Below are positions 5,845-9,071 of a stretch of DNA of 9,071 nt, piece by piece. Every line of letters begins with the position of its first letter. Within the stretch, counting starts at the first letter, position 1. This DNA comes from Myxococcales bacterium. GTDB lineage: Bacteria; Myxococcota_A; Polyangia; Nannocystales; Nannocystaceae. The stretch is from assembly GCA_020431135.1 (NCBI GenBank), contig JAGQIT010000360.1:1-9071 (forward strand), in the 5' to 3' direction. The position numbers and the translations under genes were made by a program. A model generated the notes under the pieces. It did no database searches. It saw only the letters and a program-made list of their open reading frames with translations, and was not told the origin of the DNA.

Positions 5845-6444
5845 GTGAGCGCCGCGTTGGCGCTCGCCCTCTGCGTCGCCACGACCTCCGGACCGGAGGC
5901 GGCGCCCGCGACGACGACCGGGAGCGACGTAGCCGCGGTCGATGATGACGGCGAGCCCGCGAAGCTCAAGCCCCCCTATCCCGATCGACCGCACTTCGTC
6001 TTCGCCCACAGCTACGGGCTGACCTTCGGTCTCAACACGATCCCCTCGGGCGAGGTGGCGTTCTTCTTCGGCCGAGCGATCGGCGAGCGCGACCTCTCCG
6101 TCCGCCGCTGGGCCCTCGGCTACCAGGCGACGGTCTCGGTCGGCGGCGCCGAGCGCTACAGCGACGGCGTGCTCACGCTCCGCAGCCACCTGATGGCCGC
6201 GACCTATCGCGCGCATGATCGCCTCTACGCGTCGATGGCGCTCGGCCTCGCGCTCTTCCACGGCTGGTTCCCGCAGGTCCTCGAGGGCGAGGGGAAGATC
6301 GCGCTGGTCTTCGGAGCGCGACGACGTCGCTCGCAGACCGCCGGGCTCGTCGGCGCGAACCTCCGCCTCGGCTGGAATTTCTTCCACGACGAGCGGGCGC
6401 CAGCGCCCCAGATCGGCGCCTTCATCGGCTTCGTCCATCGCTGA
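5845..6444 (+). CDS. Small exported protein, possible outer-membrane beta-barrel
   Basis: 199 residues, function not recognised. It starts with GTG at 5845, overlapping the previous stop in GTGA, a classic coupling arrangement. The N-terminus is hydrophobic (SAALALALCVATT) with a possible APA cleavage site at 20-22 but has no positive charge, so the export signal is weak. A short Asp/Glu/Pro segment (about 30-48) is followed by alternating hydrophobic-polar strands rich in Gly, Tyr and Phe: FVFAHSYGLTFGLN (51-64), EVAFFFGRAIG (70-80), ALGYQATVSVGG (90-101), YASMALGLALFHGWF (128-142), VGANLRLGWNFF (169-180), PQIGAFIGFVHR (188-199). This pattern suggests a small beta-barrel, though a C-terminal Phe is missing. 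Its tie to the anchored protein gene suggests the two proteins act together; if the upstream TGA terminates translation, expression of this gene may fall through polarity. Confidence 0.75.
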   Translation: MSAALALALCVATTSGPEAAPATTTGSDVAAVDDDGEPAKLKPPYPDRPHFVFAHSYGLTFGLNTIPSGEVAFFFGRAIGERDLSVRRWALGYQATVSVGGAERYSDGVLTLRSHLMAATYRAHDRLYASMALGLALFHGWFPQVLEGEGKIALVFGARRRRSQTAGLVGANLRLGWNFFHDERAPAPQIGAFIGFVHR

Positions 6445-6520
6445 GACAGGGCCGCTCGGTACGGTCCACCGGGACCCCGCGAGCGCGGACCCGCCTCCAA
6501 GCGCGGGTTTCCTGCGCGGT

Positions 6521-6525
6521 GAAGG
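6521..6525 (+). promoter_or_regulatory. Ribosome binding site of the Hsp70-like gene
   Basis: GAAGG, six bases before the ATG at 6532. The alternative ATG at 6547 has no such sequence in front, which favours 6532 as the start. Confidence 0.5.
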
Positions 6526-6531
6526 CGGGCT

Positions 6532-7854
6532 ATGTACAGCGGTCCCATGAGCAGGCCCCCCAAGCCGATCTGCGGCGTCGACTTCGGCACCTCGAACAGC
6601 GTCGTCGCCCTCCTCGGCGCCGACGAGCGCCCGCGCTTCGCCGAGTTCTCGCTCCTCGGCGCGGCCACCCGGAGCTTCCGCTCCCTCCTCTTCTTCGATC
6701 TCGAGGAGCAGCACCACCGCAAGCCGCTCCAATTCGAGGCCGGACCGGGCGGCATCGAGGCCTACCTCGAGGCCTACGGCGAGGGCCGGCTGATCCAGTC
6801 CTTCAAGACACATCTCACCTCGGAGAGCCTCGGTCGCACCCAGATCGGCCCGCACACCGAGGACCTCGACGGGCTCGTCGCCCACTTCCTCCGCCGCCTC
6901 TTCGACCGCGCCGAGGAGAGCCTCGGCCAGCCGATCGAGCGCGCCGTCTTCGGCCGCCCGGTCCGCTTCGCCGGGGCCAAGGCGAGCGCCGACGATCAAC
7001 GCGCCGAGCAGCGGCTGCGCGGCGCGGCCGCGGCCGCCGGCGTCCGCGAGGTCCACGTCGAGCTCGAGCCCATCGCCGCGGCGTACCACTACGAGTCCGG
7101 CCTCGAGCGCGACGAGCTGGCGCTCATCGCCGACTTCGGCGCGGGCACGACGGACTTCTGCGTGATGCGGATCGGTCCCAGCCGCCGCGATCGCGAGGAC
7201 CGCGGCGCCGACGTTCTCGCCACCGGCGGCGTCGGGGTCGCGGGCGACAACCTGGACGCCGCCCTGATCCAGCACGTCGTCGCCCCCAAGCTCGGCAAGG
7301 GGTCGTGCTACCGCGAGTTCGGGCGCACCCACGTCATCCCGAACTCCTACTACAACAAGCTCTCACGCTGGCATCAGCTCTCGTTCCTCCGCGGCGACCG
7401 GACGCGCAAGGACCTCGAGCGTCTGCAGCAGCACGCCGACGAGCCCGAGGCGATCGCCGCCCTCATCGAGATCATCGAGGACAACCAGGGCTTCCACCTC
7501 CACAAGTCGATCGAGCAGCTCAAGATCGGCCTCTCCCAGGGCGAGCACAGCGACTTCCGCTACGCGCACGGGGACCTAGAGATCGTCAGCAAGGTCGCCC
7601 GCGCCGACTTCGAGGCGTGGATCGCCGAGGACGTCGAGAGCGTCACCGACTGCCTCGACGCCACCCTCGCCGCCGCCGGCCTCCGGCCGAAGGACGTCGC
7701 CCGCGTCTTCATGACCGGCGGCACCGCCTTCGTCCCCTGCGTCCGCGAGCGCTTCGCCAGCCGCTTCGGCCGCGACAAGCTCAGCAGCGGCGACGAGCTC
7801 TCGTCGATCGCCTCCGGGCTCGCCGCCCGCGGCGGACGCCTGAGCCGGCGGTGA
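6532..7854 (+). CDS. Hsp70-family ATPase, YegD-like (no substrate-binding domain)
   Basis: 440 residues, close to the length of E. coli YegD, a DnaK-related protein that has only the actin-like nucleotide-binding half. ATPase signatures in order: phosphate-1 loop DFGTSNS (17-23), connect-1 ELEPIAAA (177-184), phosphate-2 loop DFGAGTTD (201-208), GGVGVAGDNLD (232-242), HKSIEQLK (324-331) with the conserved Glu and Lys, adenosine motif MTGGTAFVP (394-402) and connect-2 region SIASGLA (425-431). No signal peptide, so cytoplasmic. The missing C-terminal peptide-binding domain argues against a classical DnaK chaperone cycle; the cellular role of this subfamily is poorly known. It follows the small barrel-like gene by 87 bp and could share its transcript. 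No DnaJ or GrpE gene is nearby. The start is 6532 on ribosome-site evidence, or 6547 (five residues shorter). Confidence 0.93.
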   Translation: MYSGPMSRPPKPICGVDFGTSNSVVALLGADERPRFAEFSLLGAATRSFRSLLFFDLEEQHHRKPLQFEAGPGGIEAYLEAYGEGRLIQSFKTHLTSESLGRTQIGPHTEDLDGLVAHFLRRLFDRAEESLGQPIERAVFGRPVRFAGAKASADDQRAEQRLRGAAAAAGVREVHVELEPIAAAYHYESGLERDELALIADFGAGTTDFCVMRIGPSRRDREDRGADVLATGGVGVAGDNLDAALIQHVVAPKLGKGSCYREFGRTHVIPNSYYNKLSRWHQLSFLRGDRTRKDLERLQQHADEPEAIAALIEIIEDNQGFHLHKSIEQLKIGLSQGEHSDFRYAHGDLEIVSKVARADFEAWIAEDVESVTDCLDATLAAAGLRPKDVARVFMTGGTAFVPCVRERFASRFGRDKLSSGDELSSIASGLAARGGRLSRR

Positions 7855-7939
7855 CCCGAGAGCCCCAACTCGCGGGGCCACAAGCCGCCGCCCCTGTCTG
7901 CGGAGCCGCCCGCGTCGGCGCCAAGGCGCCCCTACTCGG
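7855..7939. terminator. Convergent spacer with GC-rich dyads, possible bidirectional terminator
   Basis: 85 bp between two converging genes. It holds GCCCC/GGGGC arms (7862-7866 and 7874-7878, 7-base loop) and GGCGCC-AA-GGCGCC (7917-7930). Neither has a T-tract, so intrinsic termination is doubtful; position is the main argument. Confidence 0.25.
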
Positions 7940-8749
7940 TCAACTCGGCTGTGACGACGAGTTCAGCGCCTCGGGCGACGCGGGCTCGCCGCCCTCCGTG
8001 TCCCGCAGATCGATGATGTTGCTGATCTTGCGCCCGCGCCCGCCCGTCTTGATGAACACCAGGAAGTACGAGTGGTTCTTGCGCGCGTGGACCTGGCGCT
8101 TGAGCCTGCTGACCGCGGGGTTGGTCTGGCGGACGAGGACGAAGAGGTCCTTGGTGTAGAGGCCGAGGCTCTCGTAGCCGCTGATGATCTCGACGTGGGT
8201 CAGGCGCTGGGTGTTCGAGCTGACCTCGTCCTGGCACTTGACGATCAGCGCGCCGCCGTCGCGGAGGACGCGGTAGGCCTCGCGCCCGGCGCGGGCGTAG
8301 AGGTCGACGACCGCGTCGTGCCACTTCGGCCCGTCGGCGCTCGCCCGCTGGTTGGAGTAGTGGCGGCGGAAGGCGGCGTGGCTCCCCGAGCCGGCCATAT
8401 GCCCGACGGCGCGGCGGTGGAGGCCCTCCATGTACGGCGGATCGAGGACGACGCAGTCGACGCTGGCGTCGGCGTAGGGGAGCGCGCGGCAGTCGACGCC
8501 GGTGCTGTAGTCGGCGCCGGGGAGGCGCAGCGCCTCGTCCTTGAGCTCGAGGTCGGAGGCGAGGAGGCGGTAGGTCCCGGGCTCGATCGCCCGCCAGAAG
8601 ACGCCGAGGCCGTAGGTCACGTCGGCGACCAGCGAGCCGGGGGGGACGTGGAGGGCCACGATCCTGGCGAAGAGCTCGGCGTTCTTGCCGACGTGGGCCG
8701 AGGTGACCACCTCGCTCGTCGGCCGCCCTCCTTGGCGGCGCTTGGCCAT
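7940..8749 (-). CDS. Orphan DPPY-type DNA methyltransferase
   Basis: 269 residues from the ATG at 8749; a GTG at 8758 would add three residues but has no better ribosome site. It is a class I SAM-dependent enzyme of the N4-cytosine/N6-adenine DNA methylase type. In the 8758 numbering, a basic N-terminus (AKRRQGGRP) is followed by SAM-binding motif I-like ADVTYGLGVFW (45-55), the acidic motif ASDLE (67-71), VDCRALPYAD (88-97) and catalytic DPPY (106-109). A segment with HMAGSGSHAAF follows, then DGGALIVKCQDEV (167-179) and RKNHSYFLVF (226-235). The binding loop precedes the catalytic motif; no separate recognition domain is obvious, so specificity may lie at 110-145 or 180-225. The motif I loop reads TYGLG instead of the usual FxGxG. 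No restriction endonuclease is adjacent, so it is an orphan in this view. It could also act on RNA, but DPPY with these surroundings is typical of DNA methylases. Confidence 0.85.
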   Translation of the reverse strand: MAKRRQGGRPTSEVVTSAHVGKNAELFARIVALHVPPGSLVADVTYGLGVFWRAIEPGTYRLLASDLELKDEALRLPGADYSTGVDCRALPYADASVDCVVLDPPYMEGLHRRAVGHMAGSGSHAAFRRHYSNQRASADGPKWHDAVVDLYARAGREAYRVLRDGGALIVKCQDEVSSNTQRLTHVEIISGYESLGLYTKDLFVLVRQTNPAVSRLKRQVHARKNHSYFLVFIKTGGRGRKISNIIDLRDTEGGEPASPEALNSSSQPS

Positions 8750-8763
8750 CGCCGCCACTCTAC

Positions 8764-8779
8764 CGCGCGGCGCCGCGCG
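8764..8779. repeat. 16-bp perfect palindrome upstream of the methyltransferase
   Basis: CGCGCGGCGCCGCGCG has no spacer and sits 15 bp upstream of the methyltransferase ATG, in its promoter or leader. It could be an operator or a hairpin that limits translation, but GC-only palindromes of this kind are also more common by chance in such DNA. Confidence 0.4.
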
Positions 8780-8782
8780 TGG

Positions 8783-8818
8783 CGAACGAAGGCCCCCGGC
8801 GCGCGCGCGCAGGGGGCC
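8783..8818 (-). terminator. Candidate terminator after the right-edge gene
   Basis: On the minus strand, 24 bases after the stop at 8843, perfect 7-bp arms (GGCCCCC 8791-8797 and GGGGGCC 8812-8818) enclose a 14-base GC-alternating loop. The tail is TTCGTTCG rather than a clean T-run. The stem-then-TTCG layout matches the better terminator at 3823-3854, which supports the call modestly. Confidence 0.45.
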
Positions 8819-8842
8819 CCGTACACAGGTCGCGCGCCTGCG

Positions 8843-9067
8843 CTACTCAGCCGCGTTCTCGGCGTCGTCCGAGTCGCGGAGCCTGGTGATCAGGCGCTCG
8901 CCGCGGGTCGTGATCTCCTCGTGGAGCGCCGTGACGCGGAGCTCGGCGCGCTCGAGGAAGCGGTCGAGGAGCTCGCGGCGCTCGTCGTGGCGGCGCGCCT
9001 GCTCGAGGAGCGCCTCGGCGATCGCGACGTCGCCGAGGAGCCGCCCGAGGCGCTCGGCGTGGAGCAT
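8843..9067 (-). CDS. Short charged helical protein, possibly the C-terminal part of a longer one
   Basis: At least 74 residues, not recognised. The ATG at 9067 is the first visible start, but the frame is still open to the window edge (preceding codon GCG), so it may be an internal Met. The sequence is rich in Leu, Glu, Arg and Ala with a helical, coiled-coil-like periodicity (RLGRLLGDVAIAEALLEQARRHDERRELLDRF is the core) and an acidic end (RDSDDAENAAE). No signal peptide or membrane segment is seen. The codon pattern (third positions mostly G/C) supports a real gene. It lies upstream of the methyltransferase on the same strand, separated by 93 bp with a hairpin. Function cannot be inferred. 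Confidence 0.6.
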   Translation of the reverse strand: MLHAERLGRLLGDVAIAEALLEQARRHDERRELLDRFLERAELRVTALHEEITTRGERLITRLRDSDDAENAAE

Positions 9068-9071
9068 CGCG

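Larger units (their letters stand above)
5000..5848 (+). pseudogene. Exported, C-terminally anchored protein gene interrupted by an in-frame TGA
   Basis: The ATG at 5000 (a TAG at 4994-4996 rules out anything longer) begins a good signal peptide: Arg6/Arg8, hydrophobic 9-24, and AEA cleavage site at 28-30. After two serines, codon 33 (5096-5098) is TGA. The same frame then continues without a stop for 249 codons and looks like real protein: SYHFRARERS, then PVPVDAQPWFLAKSC and regular strand-like segments resembling two Ig-like domains. The tail has IPCS (Cys254), hydrophobic 262-273 and RRR (274-276), a MYXO-CTERM-like anchor. One base change separates the TGA from Cys, Trp, Arg, Gly, Ser or Leu codons. 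A GTG at 5150 could restart translation but the product would lack export. A broken gene or a sequence error is most likely; UGA recoding is not excluded. A -10-like TATTCT (4985-4990) and AGAGG next to the ATG are weak expression signals. It overlaps the next gene by 4 bp. Confidence 0.75.

Noticed and set aside
5150..5848. GTG at 5150 as the true start of the anchored protein
   Set aside because: The signal peptide sits upstream in the same frame, and the protein-like sequence between the TGA and 5150 (SYHFRARERSPLITGNP) would be lost. No good ribosome site is present.
5749..7332. A 527-codon open frame on the minus strand
   Set aside because: It lies antisense to the barrel-like and Hsp70-like genes, whose motifs are unmistakable. 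Its translation is a repetitive Ala/Glu/Arg/Val mix without domains, as expected from the reverse strand of GC-rich codons.

Overview
The window looks like part of a high-GC myxobacterial chromosome, probably of the Nannocystis/Plesiocystis type (Myxococcota). Three things point there: two lipoproteins with long Ser/Thr/Gly/Asp-rich linkers after the lipid-anchor cysteine, C-terminal tails of the MYXO-CTERM type (Cys motif, hydrophobic segment, Arg cluster), and an NtrC-family response regulator. The taxonomic call is inference from style, not from a marker gene. No rRNA, tRNA, insertion sequence, CRISPR array or phage gene was found.

Left part (1-4741): a sigma-54 activator/response regulator runs off the left edge on the minus strand. 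Its upstream region (693-998) carries a perfect 13-bp inverted repeat, a second TGACA/TGTCA dyad and a possible sigma-54 promoter facing the regulator. On the other side of this spacer is a plus-strand lipoprotein (999-2207). It converges on, and overlaps by 7 bp, a minus-strand zinc D,D-carboxypeptidase-like protein (2201-3553). That protein has an M15 domain, a four-tryptophan Ig-like domain, an acidic linker and a MYXO-CTERM tail. Its upstream DNA holds a strikingly AT-rich island. A second linker-type lipoprotein (3881-4741, minus) ends in a good intrinsic terminator, and its upstream DNA again contains TGTCA/TGACA dyads.

Middle part (5000-7854, plus): a secreted, C-terminally anchored protein gene is interrupted by one in-frame TGA three codons after its signal-peptidase site. 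Reading frame and protein character continue on both sides of the TGA, so this is a nonsense mutation, a sequence error or, less likely, recoding. It is joined by a 4-bp GTGA overlap to a small probable outer-membrane or exported protein. A YegD-like Hsp70-family ATPase without the substrate-binding half follows 87 bp later.

Right part (7940-9071, minus): an orphan DPPY-type DNA methyltransferase with no restriction partner in view, preceded by a 16-bp palindrome and a hairpin. Upstream of that is a short charged helical protein that may continue past the right edge.

The common theme is envelope and surface proteins plus a stress/nitrogen-type regulator. There is no single obvious defence or biosynthetic system. 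The items most worth following up are the in-frame TGA gene and the regulatory dyad cluster next to the NtrC-family gene.
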